A stretch of DNA of 64,000 bases from Haladaptatus halobius (GCF_020618475.1 NZ_CP085341.1:1-64000); one strand, 5' to 3'; positions 17,782 through 26,750 are shown, numbered from the stretch's first letter. Notes: generated by a model not told the origin, from the sequence alone. Program-made: numbers and translations.

Positions 17782-17925
17782 CTAGAGGTTACGACCTGTG
17801 TCCTCATTGCCAGAGATATCTAGAATGACTTCCTTGAGAATCCCCTTCGTCCCCCGGCGAAGCCGTTCGGAAGCGCTTGGTGTGATACGCCAAGTTTCTC
17901 GGCCAATTCAGATTGATCAATTCAA
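17782..17925 (-). pseudogene. Bat-type HTH_10 regulator, C-terminal fragment with frameshift
   Basis: The minus strand reads DQSELAEKLGVSHQAL in one frame and then, after loss of one base, SERLRRGTKGILKEVILDIS in another. Joined, they give the HTH_10 helix-turn-helix that ends Bat-type regulators, as at 25576-26226 (EIAQDFNISRQSLADRLRRG). The rest of the gene is missing. Confidence 0.65.
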
Positions 17926-18639
17926 GCATAATCAAGCCGAGAAAAACAGCTACCAGTAAACTACCGATGAGAACTCACCGATATCTCTCCAGTAAAAACC
18001 ACTCGCGAACGTTGGTGAGGGTTGTCTCGTCTTCGATCACCGACGGAAAGTGGAACGATGCCGGGCTGACACGACTGAGCGACGGAGATCGACTTCAATA
18101 TAGAATTCTAGACTTTTTGCTGGATTTTTGTCGGTGAGCGTCGAACCACACTAACGAAGCCTGTCTCGGACGACGCGCAGTTCGCGTGGATGACGTCCTA
18201 GCCGATGAGTTACTTCTTGGTGGTTCGATTGAACGCTTACGAGAGTCATCGCCTCGTTGCTGAGTAGTATCACTCCTGGATTCGAGACGCAGGGAGACCT
18301 AGTAAACATTCAGGTTCACGGCTAGTTTCACGGTCTAAAATACACGGAAGCCGTGTATAACCCAAGCTGTTTCCTAATGGCGTATCTTGAATAAAATCCG
18401 ATATTTTCGCTTACATAAATCCTTCCTCATGATGGCGGTAAGTGTCTTTGGGCTGCTGTTCGTCTACTGTAAGCTGTGACTTACCCATCATTTCAACTTG
18501 ACTGCATTCGGTAATCAGGCCGATTAGCGGGTTCAACCCCCGTGTGTAGTCCTCGGCGGCACGATAGCCGCCAGTGAGAACGATGAAAACGAATGTAGAA
18601 AAACATGACACACAGATCCAGCCAAATCCGCTTTCAGGC
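17926..18639. other. Intergenic, one short hairpin
   Basis: No supportable gene. ATACACGG/CCGTGTAT form a perfect 8-bp hairpin with a 3-nt loop at 18340-18358, about 280 bp before the PadR gene; it could be a terminator or protein site. Scattered coding-like words suggest further decayed genes. Confidence 0.35.
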
Positions 18640-18933
18640 ATGACAGGATTCCAACGAGATCTACTGCTCACTGTAGCGCTCCTCTCAGGGACAAACCCGT
18701 CGGGGAAAGACATCATGCATGAACTTGAGTCAGAGTACGGAGAGGCCGTCAACCATGGACGTCTCTACCAAAATCTCGGTGAGCTCGTCGATTCAGGTTT
18801 CATCCGGAAGCTTCCGCTGGATGGGAGAACAAACGTTTACCGGCTGACTGAACGAGCAAACACGCAACTGCATGACCACTACATATGGGCGGAGAAGTGT
18901 CTACGATTGATCGACGAGGAGACCGTCGGTTAA
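18640..18933 (+). CDS. PadR family transcriptional regulator
   Basis: PadR proteins are winged-helix dimers, often repressors. The 97-residue product has TGFQRDLLLTVALLSGTNPSG, GKDIMHELESEYGEAVNHGRLYQNL (recognition region) and a wing, GRTNVYRLTERAN, followed by a C-terminal helix. It is related to the protein at 46390-46665 (LTAFQRDLLYVL...HHGRLYPNLDALVDKGLV). I start at the ATG 18640 by comparison; an upstream ATG at 18583 is possible. A small membrane protein follows on the same strand. Confidence 0.85.
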   Translation: MTGFQRDLLLTVALLSGTNPSGKDIMHELESEYGEAVNHGRLYQNLGELVDSGFIRKLPLDGRTNVYRLTERANTQLHDHYIWAEKCLRLIDEETVG

Positions 18934-19042
18934 ATGCGACGATTATCCGCAAAGTGGTCAAATGCGAGGGTAATTCGTAGTGCAACGTCATCCAGACGGT
19001 CACCCTCTCACGTCGAACGTCAGCGAACGTCGATATAGAACT

Positions 19043-19333
19043 ATGAATACGAATATCGCGCTCGGGATTCCACCGATCGCGGTGCTGATAAAGATGCTTC
19101 GTCGGTCGAAGAATTTAGCTTGGCGTTACCAGCAGGCGAGCTTAGTACTGGCACTGTCGAGTATCGCACTATTTCTCACTATGGGTGGGGCGGTGTTTGC
19201 CTATCTGCTGTTGAATGTTCGGCTTTCACCGCTTCTTATGGTAGCATTAGCGTTCACGGTACTAGGGTTGGTACCATTTGCGTTGTTCACTGGCATACTG
19301 TACAAAGAACATAAGATGACTTTTGGATCGTGA
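19043..19333 (+). CDS. Hypothetical membrane protein (96 aa)
   Basis: Two or three hydrophobic segments are visible: ASLVLALSSIALFLTMGGAV and LSPLLMVALAFTVLGLVPFA. A basic stretch, KMLRRSKNLAWRYQQ, precedes the first. The ATG at 19043 follows an ATATAGAA run. It lies 110 bp after the PadR gene and may be its target, a common arrangement. No family recognised. Confidence 0.6.
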   Translation: MNTNIALGIPPIAVLIKMLRRSKNLAWRYQQASLVLALSSIALFLTMGGAVFAYLLLNVRLSPLLMVALAFTVLGLVPFALFTGILYKEHKMTFGS

Positions 19334-19435
19334 TTATAGAACTCAAGCGAGAGTATCGAATAAAAGAACAAAATTACGGCAACACGACACTGAAAAGGAG
19401 ATGGAGCCGGCCGAGACGACACTTCATCTCACTTT

Positions 19436-19690
19436 TCCAGTGTACCTTTTCACGAGATTCACGTCATGATCCCAGGTGAGAAAGCCGTGGTCCACTAGGG
19501 TAAAGAGGTCGGTATGGTAGAGCGCAAGACGGAGTCGTGCCACATCTTCGTCGGCAGAGGGTGGGCCGTCCTCGAGCATACAGAACCACTGGTTGACAAA
19601 CGTGTAAACGAGTGATATTTTCACGAGGGAGTGACGTTTGATGCACCGGGTGAAAGAGAGGGACAAGCGGTAAACTCTCGAGATAGTTTG
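19436..19690 (-). pseudogene. DUF7344-like gene remnant (second copy)
   Basis: The minus strand contains DEDVARLRLALYHTDLFTLV followed by DHGFLTWDHDVN, clearly related to the remnant at 12220-12435. DNA similarity continues upstream through KISLVYTF. The C-terminus here diverges to KRYTGKVR and stops early. Both copies are probably inactive. Confidence 0.5.
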
Positions 19691-19701
19691 TCTCACTCAC
19701 C

Positions 19702-20019
19702 CTAGGCGGTCACCTTGAGTAGAGCTTCACTCGCCGTACTCCCCCGATACCGAATTGTCTGACTCCGTGTGTCGTATTCGATGAGTCGGTGATCGGCGAG
19801 AGCTGGGAGATGCTGATGTACCAGGCCAATCTGAGCCTGGTGGTGTGAGGTGATCGCCTCCACGTTGTTCTGAACGTAGCCAGCCAATTCGTCGAGTGTA
19901 GCACTATCCGTATCCTTCGTTCGAAGATATGAGAACACTGTGCGACGACATGGGTCAGCGAGTACTTTCAACAGTGCGTCGACCGGGATGTCGTGCGTGG
20001 TGTGATTACAAAGTGTCAT
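19702..20019 (-). CDS. DUF7344 winged-helix regulator
   Basis: The 105-residue ArsR-like domain protein has LLKVLADPCRRTVFSYLRTK, TLDELAGYVQNN, IGLVHQHLPALADHRLIEYD and a wing strand, TIRYRG. This is the DUF7344 pattern repeated through this window. It should bind DNA. It is divergent from the HalOD1-DUF7504 gene at 20310, with about 290 bp shared upstream region. ATG 20019 chosen because upstream codons are not family-like. Confidence 0.85.
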   Translation of the reverse strand: MTLCNHTTHDIPVDALLKVLADPCRRTVFSYLRTKDTDSATLDELAGYVQNNVEAITSHHQAQIGLVHQHLPALADHRLIEYDTRSQTIRYRGSTASEALLKVTA

Positions 20020-20309
20020 TTTGTCTCCCTTCAGTGTGACGAATCTCACTGGAACACCACCACTGGGTGCCCACGAGTATCGTCCAGCCGAAATCCACAC
20101 CAGTAGATATCCACAGTCGTGCTATCGTCTTAGTCTCTCTAACCAGATGGTCAAAACACCACATGTTCTGCTCTTACCTGATTTTATAGTGCTTTCTTCG
20201 GAATAATTGTTCAAAACAGCTACTGCGATCGTTTCTCTACTCACTACGTTGTATGGGGACACACGTGCCAACGGAGTTTTTACGCCTCGAAGGCGAAAAG
20301 GATACACCA

Positions 20310-21593
20310 ATGACCAGTGAGCAGCACCAGCCTCAAAACCTCTTTCACCTCGACCACTGCTATCAGGTCTCTGTCGACGAAAACGGCCATGAGACGCTGA
20401 GTATGCAGGTGAGTGAGGCGATGGCAACTGTTGTTGAGAAAGATTTGCATGAAATCCCACCCCTCTACGATGTCATCGACCCAGACGCACTCAACAACAT
20501 CTTTCATCCTCTCTCGGCGGATACACAACAGTCAGGACAATCACCCACTGAGATTGTATTTTCATGGTGTGACCACGCTGTTCGCGTGCGGCAAACGGGT
20601 GAGATTCGTATCACAAACCAACCCGTCATTCTTGAGATCGGTACAGACGCCGCCTCATCTACTGTATTCTCTTGTGAAGCATTATCTGGCACAGATGGGG
20701 TCGCTCATGAGTATGCCCCAGCCGAGGACGTAGGGACGACAGTTATCCTCGCGATTGCCGATGAAGTCGGGACTGAACCACATGCATTGCGAGAACAACT
20801 ATCGGATCGCATCAATCCGGATGCACTCACCAACTTGTTCCGCCCAAAAGTCGACGGAACGCCGCGGACTGGTGGCTATGTTTCATTCGCGTTCCAGGGG
20901 TATGTTGTCACAGTTTCAAGCGACGGGACAATCACACTACAGTCAGAGCTAGCCCAACTGAAACGAGATGGTGGGAATGTCCTTGTGGTTGGAGATGTCC
21001 CTGATGATGTCTTCACCACTGCACGCTCATTCCTCGGTGGGGAGTCCAAGCAAATCCAACACGATCTATTTGCGTTACTTGACCGTTCGCCAGTGGCGCT
21101 CCAACAGTCTGCAACGCCAGCACAACCCATCCTAGGTACTAGTGAGATTCTCGATTATCAAATACCAGTAAGAGCGGCGGGGGTACATGAGTCTCTAGCA
21201 GAGCAACAGACACAAAACACCCAGATCACTCAAATTACGGGCGAACTGTTCGACCTTCGCAGGGCACTGATTCAGTCACTCGCACGATACGAGTATGACA
21301 CAGCTGATTATGATGTAGCTGATCTCCGGCTCTACATGGATTCGCTTCGCCCGATCCTTGATGATGTTGACATTGACGTCGCCACGTTTTTACAGCCACT
21401 CCAGCAAACTGTGAGCGCTGTGAGTGCAGTCGGCTATTATCTGCTCCCAAGTGATCGAAATGCGCCGTCGATCCGCGAGCTTGAAGCAGACTTTGATGCT
21501 GTGATCGAACTCCGCATTGGGACGTCCGGTCCTGAACAACGATGGCGGCTTCGCAACACGGGATATACGACGCGGTGGTTCTCGCTCGACTGA
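20310..21593 (+). CDS. Tandem HalOD1 domains fused to a DUF7504-like domain
   Basis: The 427-residue protein begins with two HalOD1 output domains: one near 15-110 (EIPPLYDVIDPDALNNIF) and one near 125-215 (ADEVGTEPHALREQLSDRIN, VSFAFQGYVVTVSSDG). A region starting GGNVLVVGDVPDDVFTTARSF then resembles DUF7504, a KaiC-like nucleotide-binding fold, but lacks a recognisable Walker A lysine. The C-terminal 130 residues are helical and end in a winged-type RWRLRNTGY. HalOD1 is a predicted signalling output module of unknown activity. An upstream ATG at 20253 is possible. It precedes a truncated Bat-type protein on the same strand. Confidence 0.72.
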   Translation: MTSEQHQPQNLFHLDHCYQVSVDENGHETLSMQVSEAMATVVEKDLHEIPPLYDVIDPDALNNIFHPLSADTQQSGQSPTEIVFSWCDHAVRVRQTGEIRITNQPVILEIGTDAASSTVFSCEALSGTDGVAHEYAPAEDVGTTVILAIADEVGTEPHALREQLSDRINPDALTNLFRPKVDGTPRTGGYVSFAFQGYVVTVSSDGTITLQSELAQLKRDGGNVLVVGDVPDDVFTTARSFLGGESKQIQHDLFALLDRSPVALQQSATPAQPILGTSEILDYQIPVRAAGVHESLAEQQTQNTQITQITGELFDLRRALIQSLARYEYDTADYDVADLRLYMDSLRPILDDVDIDVATFLQPLQQTVSAVSAVGYYLLPSDRNAPSIRELEADFDAVIELRIGTSGPEQRWRLRNTGYTTRWFSLD

Positions 21594-21673
21594 AATTTTG
21601 ACCCCTTGTAACCGGACATAGCCACTATAATTCAACATCATGTTCATTGATATACGGAAGGGAGGTGGATCAA

Positions 21674-22165
21674 ATGCCAACGCTCTTTGCCGCAGTCATC
21701 CCTGCATCCGAGGTCCCCGCCAGTCAAGTCTTTGCTCTTCGAGAGGACTCATGGATCGAATTTCCTATCCTCCAATTGACTACTGGCGACTTACTGCCGC
21801 ACGTCTGGGCATATGGTGCTGACCGGGAGCGACTATTCACGCAGTGTAACTCGAGTTCGGTCGTGAGGCACATAACTCGACAGCAGGTCTGTCTAGACCG
21901 GATTCAATACGTTCTTCAGTGGGAGACAGACGCACTGACTGCGATTGCACGCCTTGTCGCGGAGCTACAAAACAATGAGATAGAACTACTCTTCGGGCGA
22001 GCCGATCCTGATCAGTGGACGGTGCTTCTCGAATGCCCATCACCACGGCAGGCCATTTCGTTCTATATCGAGTGTTCGTTTGATGGACTCGAACTTCACC
22101 AACGGTCGACCGATGAGTGTACGACGTTCCTTTCCAACTCACCAGAAGATGATCGGCATTGTTGA
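21674..22165 (+). CDS. Bat-type regulator lacking its DNA-binding domain
   Basis: The 163-residue product resembles the sensory N-terminal part of Bat-type regulators at 25576 and 26751: MPTLFAAVIPASEVPASQVF, PHVWAYGADRERL, and WTVLLECPSPRQAISFYIEC. It ends about 50 residues before the HTH_10 motif expected at the C-terminus. It may be a truncated pseudogene, or a domain that competes with full-length paralogues. It follows the HalOD1-DUF7504 gene by 80 nt. Confidence 0.6.
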   Translation: MPTLFAAVIPASEVPASQVFALREDSWIEFPILQLTTGDLLPHVWAYGADRERLFTQCNSSSVVRHITRQQVCLDRIQYVLQWETDALTAIARLVAELQNNEIELLFGRADPDQWTVLLECPSPRQAISFYIECSFDGLELHQRSTDECTTFLSNSPEDDRHC

Positions 22166-22451
22166 TCGGGTTTTTTCGGCTATTACGCCATGGAGAGTAT
22201 GTGATTTGGTCAGTTGAAAGAAGAACACCATGATGAAGAATGTCTTTGCCATGGAAAAAGCCCGACAGTGAATAACGGGTTTCCCTGCTTGGGACGACGC
22301 TGTAATACCGTGTCCACCGTCGGCACAGCTGAGTTTGGTCTCTCAGTGAGCTTGTTTCGCACGGAGTGTTCGTTAGTGTATTTTAGAATTTTGTCGCTAG
22401 TAAGACGACAGAATCGGAACAGCTACGACTCATGCTCTCCGTCAGTCAGAT

Positions 22452-22649
22452 ATGGACATCGCACTTCGGTTGCAAGACGGTGCACAGTTAGAACTGACAG
22501 ACATTGGTGTCTCGACAACAGACGAGATGATTTCATTCAGTATTGATGGCCGCATCACAAACGTTGAAGACGAAGTGTTGAAGCAATTCAGCGGCAAGCA
22601 CGTCACACCCGTCGAAATCGTGTTCGCCGTTGAGGAACCCGAAGCATAG
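22452..22649 (+). CDS. Hypothetical protein (65 aa), paralogue of the 36541 remnant
   Basis: The product is a compact mixed alpha/beta sequence (LQDGAQLELTDIGVSTTDEM, SIDGRITNVEDEVLKQFSGK, VTPVEIVFAVEEPEA). An interrupted relative lies at 36541-36717, so the family is real though unnamed. The size and the DGRIxNxxDE motif hint at a small dimerisation domain. Function unknown. Confidence 0.6.
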   Translation: MDIALRLQDGAQLELTDIGVSTTDEMISFSIDGRITNVEDEVLKQFSGKHVTPVEIVFAVEEPEA

Positions 22650-22821
22650 CATATGAGTCGTGCCCCATAGGTAGTTCTCTGCCTGACCAGCACACACGAT
22701 GGTTCGTATGAGAATAATCCCATGTAATAGGGAACGTATACGTGTCTGTTGCTCCGTGCTGTGCCTTGCTCTCAAGCATGTTCCTGAGGGTGACCGGCGC
22801 TCCAGAAAAAGTCTCGAATCG

Positions 22822-22989
22822 TTACAAATCGCGTGGTTGGACGGTTTTGCGGTCGTTTTCCTCGGCACGTCGAGCGGCGTTTTCAAGAACCGTCGAAACT
22901 TCATCGTCGAGTGCATCGTAGAAGTCACTCGCGACATTCTTATCGTCGAGCTGTTCTTTCACTGCGACTTTGACAATCAAATCAGCCAT
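22822..22989 (-). CDS. Small histone-fold (DUF1931-like) protein
   Basis: The 55-residue product reads MADLIVKVAVKEQLDDKNVA, SDFYDALDDEVSTVLENAAR, RAEENDRKTVQPRDL. The helix-strand-helix layout and the final KTVQPRDL are typical of the haloarchaeal histone-fold DUF1931 family. It may bind DNA or dimerise with other histone-fold proteins. A degenerate copy with three stops is at 34455-34622, including similar flanking bases, so the locus was duplicated. Confidence 0.75.
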   Translation of the reverse strand: MADLIVKVAVKEQLDDKNVASDFYDALDDEVSTVLENAARRAEENDRKTVQPRDL

Positions 22990-23182
22990 ACAGGCACCTA
23001 AACGGTATTATACTACAAAAAGCCAGTGGTAAAAATGGCCGTTTCACGATGGTCGCCGAGAGCAGTCTACGATATCACGCTTGATGAGCATGCCTGTCTA
23101 TTAGTTACATAATCGTTCAACTGGTATCCATCTTCTACTGGCCACTACAAAACACGGTTCTGACACATCATCAACAGAGCTA

Positions 23183-23518
23183 CTACACAGTGGTTTCGAG
23201 ACGTCGAGCGATGACGAGCAGCGCTTCAAGCCGTGATTCACCTCGATAGCGAACCGTCTCACTTCGAACGTCATACTCAAGCACATTGTGATCCACGAGT
23301 TTCGGGAGATGTTGATGGTGTAACCGGAGGTGGATCTGGTGTTCTGAGGAATCTTCATCAAGCGTGTTCTGGAGATGCTTGCAGAGATCATCAAGTGTTG
23401 CTATCTTCGTCTCTCCGTCGTGGAAATAGTAGAGAATATGGCGGCGATACGCATTGGTGAGCAATTCAAAGGCAGTGTCAAGCGGCAGTGCGGGAGAGGA
23501 GGTGGGTTCACGCGTCAT
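23183..23518 (-). CDS. DUF7344 winged-helix regulator
   Basis: The 111-residue protein shows LDTAFELLTNAYRRHILYYF, a TLDDLCKHLQNT helix, IHLRLHHQHLPKLVDHNVLE, and YRGESRLEALLVIARRLE at the end. It is a single-gene unit with a leader rich in A/T. Its sequence is closest to the 26311 and 27533 paralogues. Targets are unknown. Confidence 0.85.
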   Translation of the reverse strand: MTREPTSSPALPLDTAFELLTNAYRRHILYYFHDGETKIATLDDLCKHLQNTLDEDSSEHQIHLRLHHQHLPKLVDHNVLEYDVRSETVRYRGESRLEALLVIARRLETTV

Positions 23519-23981
23519 AAGTGGATCTAGACAGAGAGCATGTGCTGGTTGGCTGCGATGGTGACCAACCCCTTTCGATACTATACGACACGCTTTATTA
23601 TTTATCTACTGATGCACCCTAAGTATTGTGTTGTTTCGATGGAATCCCAGAGCAGTCTGGCAATGACGATACTTACGTCTACAGTGTTTCGGAGGGACTA
23701 CTTCTCCGTAGGAGCGGCATATATGTCGGGAGGAGTAATGTTCACTATCTTCTCTGTCGAGTAATTTCCGTCCTCTCTCGGATTGTCTTAACGAACTCTA
23801 AGAACCGTTGTTGATCTCTACGAGTATTGGTAACAACTATCTATATTTGTAGAGGGATTTTCCAGACTTGGAATCGCGATACTAAGGAGGGGTTCATCAC
23901 TAGTTACAGCAGCGATTAAGCAATCCATTTCTCTTTAGAAAGCACTTCGAAACTAAGTAAAAATATCCACTCTAGGTGACT
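23519..23981. other. Intergenic between divergent regulators
   Basis: This region separates a DUF7344 gene and tbsP, which are divergent. An AAAATAT run at 23961-23966, about 20 bp before the tbsP ATG, may be its TATA box. Nothing else is recognised. Confidence 0.4.
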
Positions 23982-24806
23982 ATGGCGACGTCAGCGACCA
24001 CACTCGAAAGCGACATTCGTGAACACCTCCAGACGATCTTCACTGAAACGACAGCCCCACTCGTCGTTGTGAATCCATCTGAAAACGTTTTAGAAGCACT
24101 CATCATCGCTGCAACTGAATATGATACTGACCTCCCTGAAGTACGGGTTTTAGCCGCCGAGTCAATCCTGAAGACCGTGGTTGAAGATTTCATCATCGCG
24201 AGCCACGCAGCAGATCTCATTGCCGATGACACGCTTGCACTGCGTACAGCACCCGAGATCTCACACAACTCGTTGCTTGTTACGTCAGAACAGATAATTG
24301 CATTCATCTCGATCGACGGCGAGATCCGGGGGGTAGCATCAGATGAATCAGAGGTTGTTGAACCTATGCATGAAACGTTTCTGAACGAGTGGGAGACTGC
24401 AGAGCCATTCACGCTTCGGACGCCACCATACTCACAGGTGCTCGATACCCTCGAGGAAGACATCGGCACAGAGACGAAGGACGATTTTGTCGCGCTGCTC
24501 GACTCAGTCGAGTCAGTCCGTGGAACCGGTGATGAGTTAGATGAAGTAGAGATCAGTCTTTTAGCGGCGGCGAAGAATGAGGTGCTCTTCTATGATATCG
24601 GTAAGTGGGGCGAAGATACCGGTGTTGCAAGTAAGGCAACCTTTTCCCGGGTGAAAACCATGCTCGAAGATCGCGGGCTCGTTGAGACAGAAAAAGTGCC
24701 GATCGAGGTTGGACGCCCGCGGCTCCGCCTCCGCTTAGCAACCGAGGACTTACAGAAGACAGATATCGAAGAGCTAGTGCATCGTGTCCAAGAGCAACTT
24801 GCCTGA
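23982..24806 (+). CDS. tbsP: Transcriptional regulator TbsP (DUF5821 family)
   Basis: TbsP was described in Haloferax volcanii as a partner of TrmB in controlling glycolysis/gluconeogenesis genes. The 274-residue protein has the family pattern: an N-terminal Rossmann-like part (PLVVVNPSENVLEALIIAAT, VRVLAAESILKTVVEDF), NSLLVTSEQIIAFIS, FTLRTPPYSQVLDTLEEDIG, and a C-terminal winged helix (NEVLFYDIGKWGEDTGVASK, ATFSRVKTMLEDRGLVETEK, VGRPRLRLRLA). Length is full. I use the ATG at 23982. A TrmB-family gene lies 15 kb away, which may or may not be its partner. Confidence 0.8.
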   Translation: MATSATTLESDIREHLQTIFTETTAPLVVVNPSENVLEALIIAATEYDTDLPEVRVLAAESILKTVVEDFIIASHAADLIADDTLALRTAPEISHNSLLVTSEQIIAFISIDGEIRGVASDESEVVEPMHETFLNEWETAEPFTLRTPPYSQVLDTLEEDIGTETKDDFVALLDSVESVRGTGDELDEVEISLLAAAKNEVLFYDIGKWGEDTGVASKATFSRVKTMLEDRGLVETEKVPIEVGRPRLRLRLATEDLQKTDIEELVHRVQEQLA

Positions 24807-24880
24807 GTATCCACGACGGTGGGCATGCGTCTGTCGCCAGGATTTCATCGTCAAATTACGGTCGGCTATGGTGGTTTGAG

Positions 24881-25042
24881 ATGGTTAATGTTGATGAGAT
24901 CGCGGAACGACTGGTGAGCGTCGTCCAAACACGTCTTCCGCGCACCTGTTTTTGTTTTGAATTGTGCTACCCGGCCGTTGTTCAGGATGCACTCGGAGAT
25001 ACACTTGTATTTGATCTCGAACTCACATTGCAGTCGCGCTAA
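24881..25042 (+). CDS. Hypothetical small protein (53 aa)
   Basis: MVNVDEIAERLVSVVQTRLP, RTCFCFELCYPAVVQDALGD, TLVFDLELTLQSR is encoded 70 bp after tbsP on the same strand. The amphipathic start and acidic bias look coding. No family recognised; it could equally be a remnant. Confidence 0.35.
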   Translation: MVNVDEIAERLVSVVQTRLPRTCFCFELCYPAVVQDALGDTLVFDLELTLQSR

Positions 25043-25054
25043 CCACTCCTATCA

Positions 25055-25228
25055 TCAGAACCCAAGTGGAAGGCAACTTACGACTTGTTCAGCTGGTCGC
25101 GCCACTGCATGCCCCGTTTCCCTGTAATGCGCGATTGCTTGGTTGGTGACCTCGTCACGCGGAATTCCGGTTCTCGTACTTGCTTGCCACTCACAGCCGG
25201 TACAGCACAGGGTGTAGTCGTTAGTCAT
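25055..25228 (-). CDS. Small zinc-knuckle protein (57 aa)
   Basis: MTNDYTLCCTGCEWQASTRT is followed by GIPRDEVTNQAIAHYRETGH. The CCxxC motif and the HYRETGH helix, with two histidines, resemble small haloarchaeal zinc-binding proteins. Its start overlaps the end of the HalOD1 gene at 25221 by 8 nt, so the two are co-translated. Confidence 0.6.
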   Translation of the reverse strand: MTNDYTLCCTGCEWQASTRTGIPRDEVTNQAIAHYRETGHAVARPAEQVVSCLPLGF

Positions 25229-25490
25229 CGCTCTCAACAGAGATTATTTCATCGGGTGTGATTTTGATATTGTGGCCGGCATACTCAAACTGGACAGCCA
25301 GTGAACCATGGGCGTAGAGTGCATCGAGTGCATCGGGATCAATTGCCTTATAGAGCGGGGGAAGTTCAGCGGGATCACACTCATCCGTCTTGGCAATCTG
25401 GTGGACAATAGTCACACTCAGTGGTGTCGTCTGCGACGTATGTGTGCGTGGTGATGGGTCATCTTCCGGCGTGTTGTTTCCAAAGGCCAT
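25221..25490 (-). CDS. HalOD1 domain protein
   Basis: The 89-residue product is a single HalOD1 domain. It has TIVHQIAKTDECDPAELPPL, YKAIDPDALDALYAHG, and the strand pair VQFEYAGHNIKITPDEI. Stand-alone HalOD1 proteins are abundant in haloarchaea; the module is predicted to be a signalling output or effector but its activity is unknown. ATG 25490 chosen. It overlaps the zinc-knuckle gene downstream. Confidence 0.85.
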   Translation of the reverse strand: MAFGNNTPEDDPSPRTHTSQTTPLSVTIVHQIAKTDECDPAELPPLYKAIDPDALDALYAHGSLAVQFEYAGHNIKITPDEIISVESDD

Positions 25491-25575
25491 TTGTGGTATA
25501 TGACTAATCGTGACTAAGCAAGTGGTCATCGATGGCTGACTATGTAGAATATATATAAAGCCTCATGCGGTGCAG

Positions 25576-26226
25576 TCAGTCAGTGCTGTCGATGAGCGTA
25601 TTTGCGATGAGATTGCGATGCCCACGACGGAGCCGATCAGCGAGTGACTGCCGGGAGATATTAAAATCTTGAGCGATTTCTTCGAGCGTCGCTTCCCGCG
25701 GGGAATTGAAATAGCCCGCTTCAAACGCCCGGATGAGTGCCGCTTCTTGCGCCGATGTTATTTGATAGACTTCACCTGAGCGCATTTCAGAGAGTGCATA
25801 GAGCCGCGTGACTGTAAGAGGGATGTCGTGCTCACGGCAGTACTGTTGAAACTGCGTGATTGCGTCATTGTCGTCTGCGCGGAGTTGGAACTCCCACTCA
25901 CGTTCAGTTCCAAGGGCCGACAGCAGGATAACGTCCATATCGGCGATTCCTGTAAAGATACTGTTGACCGTCAGATCCCACTCGCCACGAAAGAGGCCGC
26001 CACTCGGAACCGTGTCCACAAGTTCGATCATTTCGACTGCGGGGTGGCCCTCAAATCGGTCAGGAATCGCCTCAACGTCACTGCCCCACACCCAGAAGTA
26101 GGGAACGATCGCCCTCTTCGTGGGGATGATACGTTCGAGTTCCACTTCCACGTCCGGGAACTTCTGGAAGATTTGGCCAAGGGGGAATGCGTCGGCTGGG
26201 ACGGTGAACTCAACGATCGTTGGCAC
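25576..26226 (-). CDS. Bat-type (HTH_10) transcriptional regulator
   Basis: The 216-residue protein has the Bat-family sensor-like N-terminal domain (TIVEFTVPADAFPLGQIFQK, FWVWGSDVEAIPDRFEGHP) and a C-terminal HTH_10 (LEEIAQDFNISRQSLADRLR near 190). Bat controls bacteriorhodopsin in Halobacterium, and homologues regulate varied genes. No opsin or carotenoid gene is here. It forms, with the DUF7344 gene upstream (26311), the second copy of a duplicated [DUF7344-Bat] cassette. Confidence 0.87.
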   Translation of the reverse strand: MPTIVEFTVPADAFPLGQIFQKFPDVEVELERIIPTKRAIVPYFWVWGSDVEAIPDRFEGHPAVEMIELVDTVPSGGLFRGEWDLTVNSIFTGIADMDVILLSALGTEREWEFQLRADDNDAITQFQQYCREHDIPLTVTRLYALSEMRSGEVYQITSAQEAALIRAFEAGYFNSPREATLEEIAQDFNISRQSLADRLRRGHRNLIANTLIDSTD

Positions 26227-26310
26227 AACTCGTCTTATGGATGCATCGGCAAAAATGCCCAGCCTCGTCGTGACACTCCTCAGACACCACGAACACGGAT
26301 CGCAGTTGAC

Positions 26311-26649
26311 TTAGGTACTATACTCGTCGGTGGAAACCACTGTAAGGAGAGCTTCAAGTCGTGTTCCATCTCGATACCGCACGGTCTCACTGTGCTGATC
26401 ATAGTCAACGACACCGTGGTCGGCGAGTTTCGGGACGTGCGTGTGGGTGAGGGAAAGCCGTGCGTGACTGGGCGACGTGACCTCTTCGACTTCCTCATGG
26501 ACATGGTCGGCAAGCTCACCGAGCTCTGCGACATCGCTATCCTTTTTCTGGAGATACGAGAGCACCTCGCGGCGGTGTTCTTTGGCAAATATGGTATACA
26601 GGATCCCCGGTGCAAGAGAGTGATCTTTCCCGTCTCGAGAATCAGTCAT
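26311..26649 (-). CDS. DUF7344 winged-helix regulator
   Basis: The 112-residue product has LYTIFAKEHRREVLSYLQKK, ELADHVHEEVEEVTSPSHAR, LTHTHVPKLADHGVVDYDQH and TVRYRDGTRLEALLTVV. The LEALL-type end is the same as in the other DUF7344 paralogues. I start at the ATG 26649; the longer upstream reading is not family-like. It is 85 bp before the Bat gene at 26226 on the same strand. Confidence 0.86.
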   Translation of the reverse strand: MTDSRDGKDHSLAPGILYTIFAKEHRREVLSYLQKKDSDVAELGELADHVHEEVEEVTSPSHARLSLTHTHVPKLADHGVVDYDQHSETVRYRDGTRLEALLTVVSTDEYST

Positions 26650-26750
26650 TACGTTGAATATACAAGAACAACTCCCATAACGATAGGGGCTGTTCAAACG
26701 GGGGATTTTAAACAGGATCTGGATGCCACAACTTACGTGGATGGTGTGCT

